Below are positions 35,474-43,846 of a stretch of DNA of 64,000 nucleotides, piece by piece (the first letter of the stretch is position 1; each line of letters opens with the position of its first letter). Both the position numbers and the translations under genes were made by a program. A model generated the notes under the pieces. It searched no databases. It was not told the origin of the DNA and was given only the letters and a program-made list of their open reading frames with translations. Source of the stretch: a bacterium (GTDB lineage Bacteria > Pseudomonadota > Alphaproteobacteria > Micavibrionales > UBA2020). The stretch covers positions 186,001-250,000 of the forward strand of contig JAQSDV010000004.1 of the NCBI GenBank assembly GCA_029945425.1. The letters run 5' to 3'.

Positions 35474-36159
35474 GGCTGCGGCCCGTTTGCTTTACGTTTT
35501 TCGGGCGGGATTTCCGTGCCCTTGCGCATGGAAAGTTCGCGCAGGTCGATATCGGTCATACCCGTCGCAAGCGCCTGTTTAACGGCGGCGTTGAAGGTTT
35601 CGAGTTCAAGCTCGGCAATTGCCTCTGCGGCGCGCAGGCCAAATTTTTCGGGCGCGCGGAAATTGAATTTGACGTTCTCCCCGCCCATGATGCTGCTGCC
35701 GGAGGCGATGGACGCGCGCTGGATATCCGCGCCGGTAAATGTAATTTCGCGGAAATCGGTTTTTTGCGATGTGCGCACCGACAGGCGGAAGGTCAGCGCG
35801 TTAAACGCCTTGTTCTTCTCCCGCTCGGCCGCTTCTTCGAATTCCTGTTTCAGTTTTGCGGCCAGCTGCTTGCGCGGCGTCAGGTTGGTGACAGCGGTCA
35901 AATCGACAATCGTGTCCTCTGCCTCACGCAGTTTGCGGCGCAGATCGGCATGCGAGAGGTTCAGCACAACCTCGCGCCCGTCCTTCAGCTTCAGCAGGGA
36001 ATTCTTTTCGCCGAGGCTTTGCATTTCGGCGAGGGTCGTGACGGGGAAAGACAGGGTATCGGTCGCCGACAGGCCTTCCTGCCCCGGCACCAGCACATCG
36101 AGCCACAGGTCCCCGCGGTCGAGATTGAATGTCTTGAATAGCTTGGATTTGGAATCCAC
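35470..36159 (-). CDS. Hypothetical protein, first of the tandem paralogue trio
   Basis: 229 residues, GTG start (MDSKSKLFKTF) with no strong ribosome site. The first unit holds LSFPVTTLAEMQSLGEKNSL then LKLKDGREVVLNLSHADLRR and IVDLTAVTNL. A charged coiled-coil-like segment near residue 95 (KLKQEFEEAAEREKNKAFN) links to the second unit, and the end reads MTDIDLRELSMRKG. The plan matches the two downstream genes, with a longer central helix. It is the promoter-proximal gene; an 88-base interval separates it from the lpxL end, with no clear promoter seen. Confidence 0.7.
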   Translation of the reverse strand: MDSKSKLFKTFNLDRGDLWLDVLVPGQEGLSATDTLSFPVTTLAEMQSLGEKNSLLKLKDGREVVLNLSHADLRRKLREAEDTIVDLTAVTNLTPRKQLAAKLKQEFEEAAEREKNKAFNALTFRLSVRTSQKTDFREITFTGADIQRASIASGSSIMGGENVKFNFRAPEKFGLRAAEAIAELELETFNAAVKQALATGMTDIDLRELSMRKGTEIPPEKRKANGPQP

Positions 36160-36247
36160 CAGCTGTGCCCGCCCGTATTGAATCTTTTAAGACCCCACCC
36201 TAGCAAAGCAGGTTTCTTATGTCAATTCAATGAGATTTTGTTTAATA

Positions 36248-37162
36248 TCAAGCAGATACAGGCTTGGCGGGCTTACTTTCAGGCCAGCGGTTATGGATCC
36301 ACAGCCATTGTTCTGGCCGTTCGCGAATCCACATCTCCAGATGCCGGTTCACATCGGACATGATGCGGCGGTAATCGGCCTCGCGGTCGCCGGTGTCTTC
36401 CACCGGAATCGATTTTTCAATCAGGATGCGAAACCGCGCGCCCTGCAGCCGCTCCACCCGCAAGGGGCAAAGCCCGCAACCGGCGCGCACCGCAAATTGT
36501 GCGACGCCCGGCCCCGTCATCGCATCGCGCCCGAAAAACGGAATCGCCATGCCTTCGTTCATTTTCTGGTCGACGAGAATGCCGAGCGACTGTTTTTTGC
36601 GCAGCGCGGAGAGGATTTCGCGCGCGCCGTCGATGCCCTTGGCAATCTGCCCCGCCGACCCGCCCTTGCGCCGCGCATGGCGCAGCAGCCCGTCGACATA
36701 GGGGTTGTTCGGGCGGCGATAGACAACATGCAGCGGCATATCGATGCGGCGCGCCACCATGGGCGGCACTTCCCAATTGGCAAGATGACCGCCGAAGAAA
36801 ATCGCCGGCTTGCCGCTCGCCAATACATCGCGCGCATTTTCCATGCCGGCGAGATCGACGCGGTCGGATATTTTTTCCAGATGGGGATATTCGCCAATGA
36901 CGCGGCCGAGGTTTTCCCACATGCCCGTGACGATTTCCTTTTTTTCGGCTTCAGTCTTTTCCGGCATGGCGAGTGCGAGGTTGCGGTAAGCGGTGCGCGT
37001 GACGCCAAGGCGCGGCCCCAGACGGCGCATGATCCAGCCCGCGACATCCGATGCCGTATCGAGAGGCATGATCGCGAAAATACCGTAGATAAAATATGCG
37101 CCGAGCGTTTCAAACGCGTAAGCAATGCGTTTTCCCGCGCTTAAACGACGCGCTGGTCTCAT
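36248..37162 (-). CDS. lpxL: Lipid A acyltransferase (LpxL/LpxM family)
   Basis: 304-residue inner-membrane acyltransferase that adds a secondary acyl chain to Kdo2-lipid IV-A. The catalytic HX4E motif is in FFGGHLANWEVPP near residue 123. Other family stretches are YRRPNNPYVDGLL near 146, LGILVDQKMNEGMAIPFFG near 190 and EQWLWIHNRWP near the end. An N-terminal membrane segment is present (FETLGAYFIYGIFAIMPL). I start at ATG 37162, which overlaps the lpxK stop by four bases; the frame is open further upstream inside lpxK. LpxL or LpxM subtype (laurate or myristate) cannot be told. Confidence 0.9.
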   Translation of the reverse strand: MRPARRLSAGKRIAYAFETLGAYFIYGIFAIMPLDTASDVAGWIMRRLGPRLGVTRTAYRNLALAMPEKTEAEKKEIVTGMWENLGRVIGEYPHLEKISDRVDLAGMENARDVLASGKPAIFFGGHLANWEVPPMVARRIDMPLHVVYRRPNNPYVDGLLRHARRKGGSAGQIAKGIDGAREILSALRKKQSLGILVDQKMNEGMAIPFFGRDAMTGPGVAQFAVRAGCGLCPLRVERLQGARFRILIEKSIPVEDTGDREADYRRIMSDVNRHLEMWIRERPEQWLWIHNRWPESKPAKPVSA

Positions 37163-38163
37163 GTCCAGTTTTTCCTGAGCTGTGCTGCGATGCATTCCAG
37201 CAGCGCGGGTGCATCCTGCCATTGCAGGTGGACGGTGAATTTCCGGACCTTCGCGCGCAAGGCGGATGGCAGGCGCACATGATCCTTCGCGGTCGTCACG
37301 ATGATGGCGTTTTTGGCCTCCGCCGCCGCGACCAGTTCGCGCAAGTCTTCCTCGACATAAGCGAAGTGGTCGGGATAGCTGCCCCAACCCTCCAGCATCG
37401 CGCCCGCCGCAATCAGGCTGTCGCGGAATTTTTCTGGGCGCCCGATACCTGCGAAGGCAAAAACCGGCTTGCCGAACAAATCGGGGTTGTCAGCGTCGGG
37501 GCGCAAGGTGGCGGCGAAGATCGGGATATCGGCATGTTTTTTAATCGTCTCGGCAACGCCCGCCTTGTCCTCGCCCACGATCACGGCGGCATGGGCGCGG
37601 TTGATCGCCTTCGCGATATCTTCGCGCAAGGGACCTGCGGGCATGATCCTGCCATTGCCGAAGCCGACGGCGCCGTCGACCACGACCAGCGCGAAATCTT
37701 TATGAATGCTGGGGTTCTGGTAGCCGTCATCCATGATGATGATGGTCGCACCGGTATCGATTGCGGCCTGCGCGCCGAGGGGGCGGGATGTCGCGACCCA
37801 GGTGGGCGCTTTTTCAACGAGCAGCAAGGCCTCGTCGCCGACATCGGCCGCGGTGTCGCGGCCGGGGGAAACCTGCAGCGGCCCCTCTTCCTCTCCGCCA
37901 TAGCCGCGGGTCAGGATATGCGGGTTATAACCGGTATCCTGCAACAAAGTCACAAGCGACATGACGACGGGTGTTTTACCCGCGCCGCCGGTTGTCACAT
38001 TACCCACACAAATGACGGGGCGCGCGAGCGGCACGGGATAATAGAAATCAAAACGCTTTTCAACCACCCAGCCATACACCTTGCCGAGCGGCGCAAGCAG
38101 CTTGGCTGCCCATTTGTGTTTTGGCGTTGCCTGATCGTACCAGAACGGCGGCGTGCGCATCAT
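37159..38163 (-). CDS. lpxK: Tetraacyldisaccharide 4'-kinase
   Basis: 334-residue inner-membrane-associated kinase that phosphorylates the 4' position of the lipid A precursor with ATP. The P-loop variant is VGNVTTGGAGKTPVVMSL near residue 55. LTRGYGGEEEGPLQVSP and DVGDEALLLVEKAPTWVATSR near 90-125 are also family stretches. FAFAGIGRPEKFRDSL near 230 and the late TAKDHVRLP are typical too. It overlaps waaA (upstream) and lpxL (downstream) by four bases each, so the three lipid A/Kdo steps are made from one coupled transcript. Confidence 0.95.
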   Translation of the reverse strand: MMRTPPFWYDQATPKHKWAAKLLAPLGKVYGWVVEKRFDFYYPVPLARPVICVGNVTTGGAGKTPVVMSLVTLLQDTGYNPHILTRGYGGEEEGPLQVSPGRDTAADVGDEALLLVEKAPTWVATSRPLGAQAAIDTGATIIIMDDGYQNPSIHKDFALVVVDGAVGFGNGRIMPAGPLREDIAKAINRAHAAVIVGEDKAGVAETIKKHADIPIFAATLRPDADNPDLFGKPVFAFAGIGRPEKFRDSLIAAGAMLEGWGSYPDHFAYVEEDLRELVAAAEAKNAIIVTTAKDHVRLPSALRAKVRKFTVHLQWQDAPALLECIAAQLRKNWT

Positions 38164-39428
38164 GACGCCACCGCCAGTTTTTCAAGATACGGATCGAGCA
38201 TGGAGGCGAGCGCGGATGCCGCAATCGATTTTTCTGCTGTCAGCCTGCGGGCGTTGTCGCCATAGCTGCCGAATTTTTCGGGAGCGGCCAGCGCCTCAGC
38301 CAGTTTCGTTTTCAATGCGTTCGCATCAGCGACCTGCACCGCCGCCTGCGCGGTGAGGAAATCTTCGTTGATGGTGATGAAGTTATACATCTCCGGGCCG
38401 TAGAAGATAACGCAGCCGAGCTGCCCCGGTTCGATCGGGTTATGGCCGCCGATATCGGCGAAAGACCCGCCGACGACGGCGGTTTTGCACAAGCGGTAGA
38501 ACAGCCCCAGCTCGCCCATTGTGTCGGCGATGTAAATCTCGCTGGCTGCATCGTTGCGGGAGCGCAAGCCCGCGCTTAAGGATTTCTGCTGCGCCAATGC
38601 CAGCACATCCGGCCCGCGCGGCGCATGGCGGGGCACAATGATCGTCAGCAGGTCGGGGAATTGCGGGCGCAACGCGGCATGGGTTTCCAGCGCCAGTTGT
38701 TCTTCGCCTGCATGGGTGCTGGCCCACAAAATTGTTTTACGCCCCGACACCTGCGACTGCATCGCGGCCAGCTTTTCTTCGTCGACGGGCAGCGGCGCGG
38801 CGGCATATTTCACATTCGCCGCGACGCGCACGTTTTTCGCGCCGAGCTGTTCGAGGCGTTGCGCCTCACCCGCGTTCTGCGCAAGGCAGAGGCTGAAGAC
38901 GGAGAGTATGTCTGCAATCGCGCCCTTCGCCCATTTCCAGCGGCGGAAGCTCGCCTCCGACATGCGGGCATTCATCAGCACGGCGGGGATGCCGCGCGAT
39001 TTTATGGCGGAGAGCATATTCGGCCAAAATTCGGATTCCGACCATACGACGAAATCGGGCTGCCAATGGTCGAGGAAGGTTGCGACCCATGCCGGATGGT
39101 CGACAGGCATATATTGGTGGAACGCACGCGGCGGCAAACGGTCGGCCATCAGCCGCGCCGATGCGACGGTGCCGGTCGTGACCATCACCTGCAAGTGGGG
39201 ATAGGTTTCCAGTACGCGCGAAATGATGGCGAGGAGAGAGAGGGATTCACCGACGCTGGCAGCATGGAACCACGCAAGCGCTCCTTCCGCGCGCGGCAAT
39301 GTTGCGCGACCGCGCCGCTCATGCGCGCGCGCGGGGTCTTCCTTGCCCCGTCCTTCGCGTCGTTTCAGGTAAGCTTCCAGGAGCGGCGTACCGGCGCGCA
39401 TCATGGCTTTGTAAACGTTCAACAACAT
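38160..39428 (-). CDS. waaA: 3-deoxy-D-manno-octulosonate (Kdo) transferase
   Basis: GT-B glycosyltransferase that adds Kdo residues to lipid IV-A at the inner membrane. Family marks: LAWFHAASVGESLSLLAII near residue 50, then VMVTTGTVASARLM, FVVWSESEFWPNMLSAIKSR near 120, ILWASTHAGEEQLALETH near 230, TMGELGLFYRLCKTAVVGGS near 310, and GGHNPIEPGQLGCVIFYGPE near 330. About 422 residues. Start: the ATG at 39428 has GAAGAGGG almost adjacent, and a GTG five codons earlier is also possible. It is the first gene of the waaA-lpxK-lpxL operon. The number of Kdo units added is not predictable. Confidence 0.93.
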   Translation of the reverse strand: MLLNVYKAMMRAGTPLLEAYLKRREGRGKEDPARAHERRGRATLPRAEGALAWFHAASVGESLSLLAIISRVLETYPHLQVMVTTGTVASARLMADRLPPRAFHQYMPVDHPAWVATFLDHWQPDFVVWSESEFWPNMLSAIKSRGIPAVLMNARMSEASFRRWKWAKGAIADILSVFSLCLAQNAGEAQRLEQLGAKNVRVAANVKYAAAPLPVDEEKLAAMQSQVSGRKTILWASTHAGEEQLALETHAALRPQFPDLLTIIVPRHAPRGPDVLALAQQKSLSAGLRSRNDAASEIYIADTMGELGLFYRLCKTAVVGGSFADIGGHNPIEPGQLGCVIFYGPEMYNFITINEDFLTAQAAVQVADANALKTKLAEALAAPEKFGSYGDNARRLTAEKSIAASALASMLDPYLEKLAVAS

Positions 39429-39538
39429 GCCCTCTTCTAGCACAAAGATTGTGGTTTTTGTGTTTCGAATGCAAGCATTTCTTGCGGAAAGGCCGTTGGC
39501 TGGCGTAAAATTAAGCGTTCCAAAACAGGATGTTAAGC

Positions 39539-39793
39539 ATGAGCAGCCGCGACAAAGCCCTCGAGATCCTGAAAAAGCAGATGGCGGTGCAGAAAGAGCG
39601 CCTCGATCCCAAACTGCTCGAGATCGCCGGAAAGGCCGCCGCGCTCAAGCAAGAGGGCAAGGCGCAAAAGGACATGGTGCCGTATGACCGCGAAGCGGCA
39701 GCACGCGCCGTGCAACTGTTCCTGAAAAATCATGAAGACCGCGGCGCGTTCGAGCAGCAACTGCTCGACCTATTACGCAAGCAGCAAAATTAA
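39539..39793 (+). CDS. Small helical hypothetical protein, 84 aa
   Basis: A short, almost entirely helical and highly charged protein (for example KALEILKKQMAVQKERLDPK and AARAVQLFLKNHEDRGAFEQ). No motif or family is evident. The start is the ATG at 39539, with AGG about ten bases upstream; an ATG three codons earlier is possible. It is divergent from waaA (111 bases between the starts) and convergent with the secreted-paralogue operon, ending five bases before it. The frame is well conserved in composition with its neighbours, so it is likely real but not certain. Confidence 0.6.
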   Translation: MSSRDKALEILKKQMAVQKERLDPKLLEIAGKAAALKQEGKAQKDMVPYDREAAARAVQLFLKNHEDRGAFEQQLLDLLRKQQN

Positions 39794-39798
39794 GGGCA

Positions 39799-41046
39799 TC
39801 ACATACCGTTAATAATCGCCGTCACCGTCGCGCCGATCGTGGCAGTCGACGCAGGCGGGTTCGTGAAGGCTGCGCCCGGAATCTGCGGCCAGATCACGCC
39901 GGCGCCCGGCGCTTTCTGCGAGCCCAGTATCCCCGCTGCCGCAAGGTCGTTCAGCGCCGCCGTCAGTAACGGCTGGTTGAGCGTGTTTGACAGTTCGTCC
40001 GTCAGGTCGACCGCCGAAGCCATGTTGGCGATCGCGCCGCCGAGGGGGTTGTTGAATGTGCCGTTCACGAGGTTGGCAAAATCGAAATAGGGCGAGCCCT
40101 GCTCGATACCGCCACCTTCAATCGGGCGGAAGCCGGGTACGCCGATCAGCGACAGTATCTGGCTGGAGATGCTGGCAGGGTTCCACAGGCGCTTGATACG
40201 GGCGCAGGGGTCGGTGCCGGGTGAAGCCATGAACTGCAGCAGCGAACCAAGCACGCCCTGCACCATGTTCGTGATCGCGGTCACGGCATTACTGATGGCC
40301 GTTTGTATCGCCGAAATTGTGGCTGTTATAAAGTTCTGGACGACAGTCCATGCCGCCTGCACCGCGGCCACCAGCGCCAGCACCGCGCTTGGCAATGCCG
40401 CGCCCAGCTGGTCGAGGATGTTCTGGATCGTGTTGATGTAGCCGATCATGGTGTTGAAGGCGTTGTTGATGTTGGTGACAAAGCCGGTGATGGAAGCGAA
40501 AATCCCGTTCAGGCCCGCAAGGAAGCCGCTGAGGTAGCTGAGCAGCGTCGCACCCAGCCATGCGGAGAGCGAATCCACGAACTGTGACGAGTGGTTCTGC
40601 ACTTCACCGCCGAAGACGAAGCCGTATTGCGCCGACAGGACCTTGTTCTGGCCGGTGGCGGGGTTGGTGCCGACGCCGGCACCCGGGTCATACACTTCCT
40701 CGTTCACGGCATTGGTGGGGTCCCAGTTTTTCAGGTTCGCGGCCGGCCAGGTGGCGCCGGGCGTAGTGTCGGAGAAAATCTGGCCGAGGCGCGACGACAG
40801 GACAAGGGTGTGGTCGAAGCAGGTCATACCCATCGTGTTGTCGGGCTGCTTCACGATCTGGCGGTGATAGGCACGGTCGCGCACGCGAACGGCGTTGGCG
40901 TGGTTTTCGGCGGCATTCAGGAAGTCGCAGGAGCAGCCGGGGCGGGGCGTACAGGGCGTCACCGCCTGCGCCGACGTGACCGACAAAAGCGTCATCATCG
41001 CCGCAAAGAGCGAGAAGAGGACGGATTTTTTAAAATTGAACGTCAT
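39799..41046 (-). CDS. Secreted paralogue A, with hydrophobic helical insert
   Basis: 415 residues, last gene of a four-paralogue run. The signal peptide ends near residue 28 (SAQA). Block 1 (about 30-95) holds CTPRPGCSCDFLNAAENHAN then KQPDNTMGMTCFDHTL and RLGQIFSD. Block 2 starts at CARIKRLWNPASISSQ near residue 292 and has FRPIEGGGIEQGSPY, then a phrase ending LLTAALNDLA. Between the blocks (about 160-285) is a long run of hydrophobic and amphipathic helices rich in Ala, Ile, Thr and Asn (LSYLSGFLAGLNGIFASITG and repeats such as SAIQTAISNAVTAITNMVQG). Paired Cys suggest disulphides outside the cytoplasm. The family is unknown to me. Confidence 0.78.
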   Translation of the reverse strand: MTFNFKKSVLFSLFAAMMTLLSVTSAQAVTPCTPRPGCSCDFLNAAENHANAVRVRDRAYHRQIVKQPDNTMGMTCFDHTLVLSSRLGQIFSDTTPGATWPAANLKNWDPTNAVNEEVYDPGAGVGTNPATGQNKVLSAQYGFVFGGEVQNHSSQFVDSLSAWLGATLLSYLSGFLAGLNGIFASITGFVTNINNAFNTMIGYINTIQNILDQLGAALPSAVLALVAAVQAAWTVVQNFITATISAIQTAISNAVTAITNMVQGVLGSLLQFMASPGTDPCARIKRLWNPASISSQILSLIGVPGFRPIEGGGIEQGSPYFDFANLVNGTFNNPLGGAIANMASAVDLTDELSNTLNQPLLTAALNDLAAAGILGSQKAPGAGVIWPQIPGAAFTNPPASTATIGATVTAIINGM

Positions 41047-41059
41047 GTCTTGCCCCGTA

Positions 41060-42235
41060 TTAATATTGCGTCCGGAAAGCCGTCAGTGCAGCGCCACCCA
41101 ATGCCGGGAAAGTCCCAGTCGGGATTGCCGCCGGCCATGATGGCATGTTGCCCGGGCCCGAAAGGACCCCGGAAGTGATGTCGTTGAGCGCCGCCGTCAG
41201 GATCGGGCTGTTGGAAGCGTTCTGGAGTTCATCCAGGAAGTCGGTGCCCGAGCCGGGCGCATTCGCCTGCAGCATAGAGAGGATGGTGAGATAGGGCGTA
41301 CCGTTTTCGACGCCGCCGCCTTCAACAGGGCGGAAGTCGCCGTCCAGGGTCTGGCCGGTCACACTGACCGGGTTCCACAGGCGCGACAGGCGCGAGCATT
41401 CACCCTTCGCCGGGTCGTTGAAGGAGACGCCCGTATCAGGATCGACGCCCAGGATGCTGGACAACGCGCTGTTGAGGATCGTCGTGATCGCTTGCGTGAT
41501 CTGGGTCAGGATCTGCGTCTGAATGGTCTGGATGGTGCTCAACAGCGTCGTCTTGATCTGGTTCCAGAGCGGCACGATCGTGGTGTTCAGGATGCCGACG
41601 TTCAGGCTGGGGAACAAAGTGTTGATAATGTCGAGGCCGAGGATCAGGTTGTTCATCACGCTGGTGATCGTGTTGATCACGCCGGTGATCGTCGTGATCA
41701 GGCCCTGCGCGGTCGCGATCAGGTTCTCGATCGGCTGCATGAACGAGCCGACGAAGGCGAGCGTTGTGGCGCCGAGGAAGTTGGAAAGCGAGTCGGTAAA
41801 GTCGTTGGCGTGTTCCTGCATCATGGACGACATCGTGGTTTCGATGGAGTTCGTGAGCGTTTTCATCTTGCCGGTCGTGGGGTTGATCCCTGTGCCGAAC
41901 AGCGGGTCATAGACTGTGCCGAACACGCGTTCGTTGGCGGCCGGAAAGGCGCCGGTGCCCGGAATGTCGGAGAAGATCTGGCCGAGGCGGGAGGTCAGCT
42001 TCAGCGCATGGTCGAAACAGGTCATGCCGAGCGAGTTGTCGGGCTGCTTGATGATTTCGCGGGCCTCGGCCTTGGAGCCGACCTGCATCGCTTCGCTGTG
42101 GTTCTGCATCGCCTGCGCCACTTCGCAGGGGCAGCCGGAACCGGTCGGGCAATCCACTGTCGCCGACATCGCCGACGTCACGGAAAGCCCCGTAAACGTG
42201 AGGAGGAAAAGGGCAATGGTCAGGTATCTTTTCAT
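41060..42235 (-). CDS. Secreted paralogue B, with hydrophobic helical insert
   Basis: 391 residues. The signal peptide ends near residue 25 (SAMSA). Block 1 contains CPTGSGCPCEVAQAMQNHSE, then IIKQPDNSLGMTCFDHALKL and SRLGQIFSD. Block 2 contains CSRLSRLWNPVSVTGQ, FRPVEGGGVENGTPYLTIL, and LTAALNDITSG. The insert (about 165-275) is again hydrophobic and helical (LSNFLGATTLAFVGSFMQPI, TTIVPLWNQIKTTLLSTIQT, ITQAITTILNSALSSILG). It aligns with paralogue A over its whole length. The ATG start is 13 bases beyond the next gene's position in the transcript; the four genes are spaced 13 to 67 bases and read as one operon from about 43728. Confidence 0.78.
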   Translation of the reverse strand: MKRYLTIALFLLTFTGLSVTSAMSATVDCPTGSGCPCEVAQAMQNHSEAMQVGSKAEAREIIKQPDNSLGMTCFDHALKLTSRLGQIFSDIPGTGAFPAANERVFGTVYDPLFGTGINPTTGKMKTLTNSIETTMSSMMQEHANDFTDSLSNFLGATTLAFVGSFMQPIENLIATAQGLITTITGVINTITSVMNNLILGLDIINTLFPSLNVGILNTTIVPLWNQIKTTLLSTIQTIQTQILTQITQAITTILNSALSSILGVDPDTGVSFNDPAKGECSRLSRLWNPVSVTGQTLDGDFRPVEGGGVENGTPYLTILSMLQANAPGSGTDFLDELQNASNSPILTAALNDITSGVLSGPGNMPSWPAAIPTGTFPALGGAALTAFRTQY

Positions 42236-42275
42236 GTCTCAACCTTTCCCAAGGTGAAAGTCAGCGTAAGCCTCA

Positions 42276-42956
42276 TTACGGGCAAGGACCCGGCGGGGTG
42301 ATGCCGGCCGCCAGCATAACCTCGCACATTTTCTGCCCGGAGGTGAAGCTGGGCACTGCAGGAACCGGCAGCGCGCCGATCGCGGCCTGCAAGTCGGTGA
42401 AGATGCCGTCGGTGATCGATTGTTGCCAGTTGTCCGTATATTCCGCAGGGTCGCCGCCTGTCGGGATAATACCGTTGATGATGTTGTTCAGGGTTGCCAT
42501 GGGCAGGCCGGCGCGAACACCCTGGTCCTTGATGGTCGACCAGAGGTTTTTAACCTCGTCGCAGGCTTGCGTGTCGGTGATGGCGGTTGCGGTGTAGTCG
42601 ATCGCCGCGGCCTCGAAGCCCGCGCCGTCCTGGAAGTCGTCGAAGAAGGCCTGCAGCGCGTCCTCGATAATGGGGCGCAGGCCCGCCGTAAAGTCACCCG
42701 AGAAGATCGAGCCGCCGCGCACCGCAGTCGTACCGGCCGAGTTGCTGAAGCAGGTCATGGCAAGCACGGAGTCAGGCTTGTCGATCATGGTTTCTGTCTG
42801 CGCCACGTCAACCGCGACCTTCGCCTGTGCTTTTTTCTGCATGGCGTCGAGGACCTGCGGGTTGCAGCCTGGAACCGGCTGTGCGTAGGCGGCAACGCTG
42901 GACAGCGACAGTGACGCCACCAGCGCGAAGGAGAATAATCCGATACGGTTCATCAT
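42276..42956 (-). CDS. Secreted paralogue C, short form without insert
   Basis: 226 residues. The signal peptide ends at about residue 24 (AAYAQ). Block 1 reads VPGCNPQVLDAMQKKAQAKV, then MIDKPDSVLAMTCFSNSAG and GGSIFSGDF. The part between the blocks is short. Block 2 reads CDEVKNLWSTIKDQGVRAGL with P-M-ATL after it, and the C-terminus has MCEVMLAAGITPPGPCP. It shares with A and B the PD-(S/N)-x-(L/M)-x-MTCF core, the IFS phrase and the C-x-x-(V/I)-x-x-LW start of block 2. I prefer the ATG at 42956, with GGGG eight bases upstream, over a GTG at 42992. The family is unknown. Confidence 0.75.
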   Translation of the reverse strand: MMNRIGLFSFALVASLSLSSVAAYAQPVPGCNPQVLDAMQKKAQAKVAVDVAQTETMIDKPDSVLAMTCFSNSAGTTAVRGGSIFSGDFTAGLRPIIEDALQAFFDDFQDGAGFEAAAIDYTATAITDTQACDEVKNLWSTIKDQGVRAGLPMATLNNIINGIIPTGGDPAEYTDNWQQSITDGIFTDLQAAIGALPVPAVPSFTSGQKMCEVMLAAGITPPGPCP

Positions 42957-43023
42957 GACCGAAACCCCATTCTTAAAAAAACCAAACTTCACTTAAGCCC
43001 TTATCTAAAGATCTCAAAATCTA

Positions 43024-43728
43024 TTACGGGCAGGTCTTGCCTGCCTTCACCATCACCGCGCAAATCGAGTTCTGCCCGAAGAAGCCGCCCGCAACTGTGC
43101 GCGGGATCGGCAGCGCCGAGAAAGACGTGTCGAAGTTCGACAGCACGTTGCCAAGCGTCTCTACCGCTGCGAATTTTGCGTCGAAATCCGTGCCACCCGT
43201 AATCGTGTCAAGGCCACGCAAGACTTCCAAAGTAATGAAAGGAACACCTTGCTGCACGCCCTCGTTCTTGTAACCTGTGGTGCCGCCGGGGCCCGTACCG
43301 TCCCAGAATTCCGACACGAAATCGCAGTCCTGATCGTTACCGACGAGGGTCGAGCCGCCCGTATAGGCGGTCGGCATCGATGAGTCATTGCCCACCGCAT
43401 CGTCGAAATCGTCAAGGAAGTTGGCGAGGAAGGGTTCGATCATGGGGCGCAGCGCATCCATGAACACTTCGGAGAAGATTTTACCGCCCTGTTCGGCGTC
43501 GAGACCGGCGGATTTGTAGAAACATGTCATGGCGATGACGGAATCGGGCTTGTCCATCGTTTCGGACACCACGGAAATATCGTAGCCGACCAGCGCCTGC
43601 GCCTTGGTCGCCATCGCATCGGTCACCTGTGGATTGCAACCCGGCACCATGCTTTGCGCCATCGCAGATGTACTTGCGAGCGTCATAAACCCGGCAACGG
43701 CGAATCTCAACAGGACACGGCTGATCAT
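43024..43728 (-). CDS. Secreted paralogue D, short form without insert
   Basis: 234 residues; first gene of the four. The signal peptide ends near residue 23 (TSAMA). Block 1: VPGCNPQVTDAMATKAQALV, then TMDKPDSVIAMTCFYKSAGL and GGKIFSEVF. Block 2: CDFVSEFWDGTGPGGTTG, GVQQGVPFITLEVLRGL, and the C-terminal CAVMVKAGKTCP. It is closest to C. The start ATG at 43728 has GGGGTG eight bases upstream, and the same arrangement (ATGGGGT before the start) precedes paralogue C. An 85-base interval to the divergent rsmD should contain the operon promoter. Confidence 0.75.
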   Translation of the reverse strand: MISRVLLRFAVAGFMTLASTSAMAQSMVPGCNPQVTDAMATKAQALVGYDISVVSETMDKPDSVIAMTCFYKSAGLDAEQGGKIFSEVFMDALRPMIEPFLANFLDDFDDAVGNDSSMPTAYTGGSTLVGNDQDCDFVSEFWDGTGPGGTTGYKNEGVQQGVPFITLEVLRGLDTITGGTDFDAKFAAVETLGNVLSNFDTSFSALPIPRTVAGGFFGQNSICAVMVKAGKTCP

Positions 43729-43846
43729 GGCTTGCACCCCATACTCTGCATATCCTCTCATTTTAGCAAAATTTGAGGGAAATAGCTTGGGGAAAATGCT
43801 ACATTCAACCTTAAGTCCTTTATCCCGCTAGGAAATTCGGAAAATC

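Noticed and set aside
34667..36181. Long plus-strand frame of 504 residues
   Set aside because: It is antisense to three coupled minus-strand genes that show shared motifs and ATGA-type junctions.
37163..37387. Upstream extension of the lpxL frame
   Set aside because: It overlaps lpxK, and the ATG at 37162 with an ATGA overlap is the typical coupled start.
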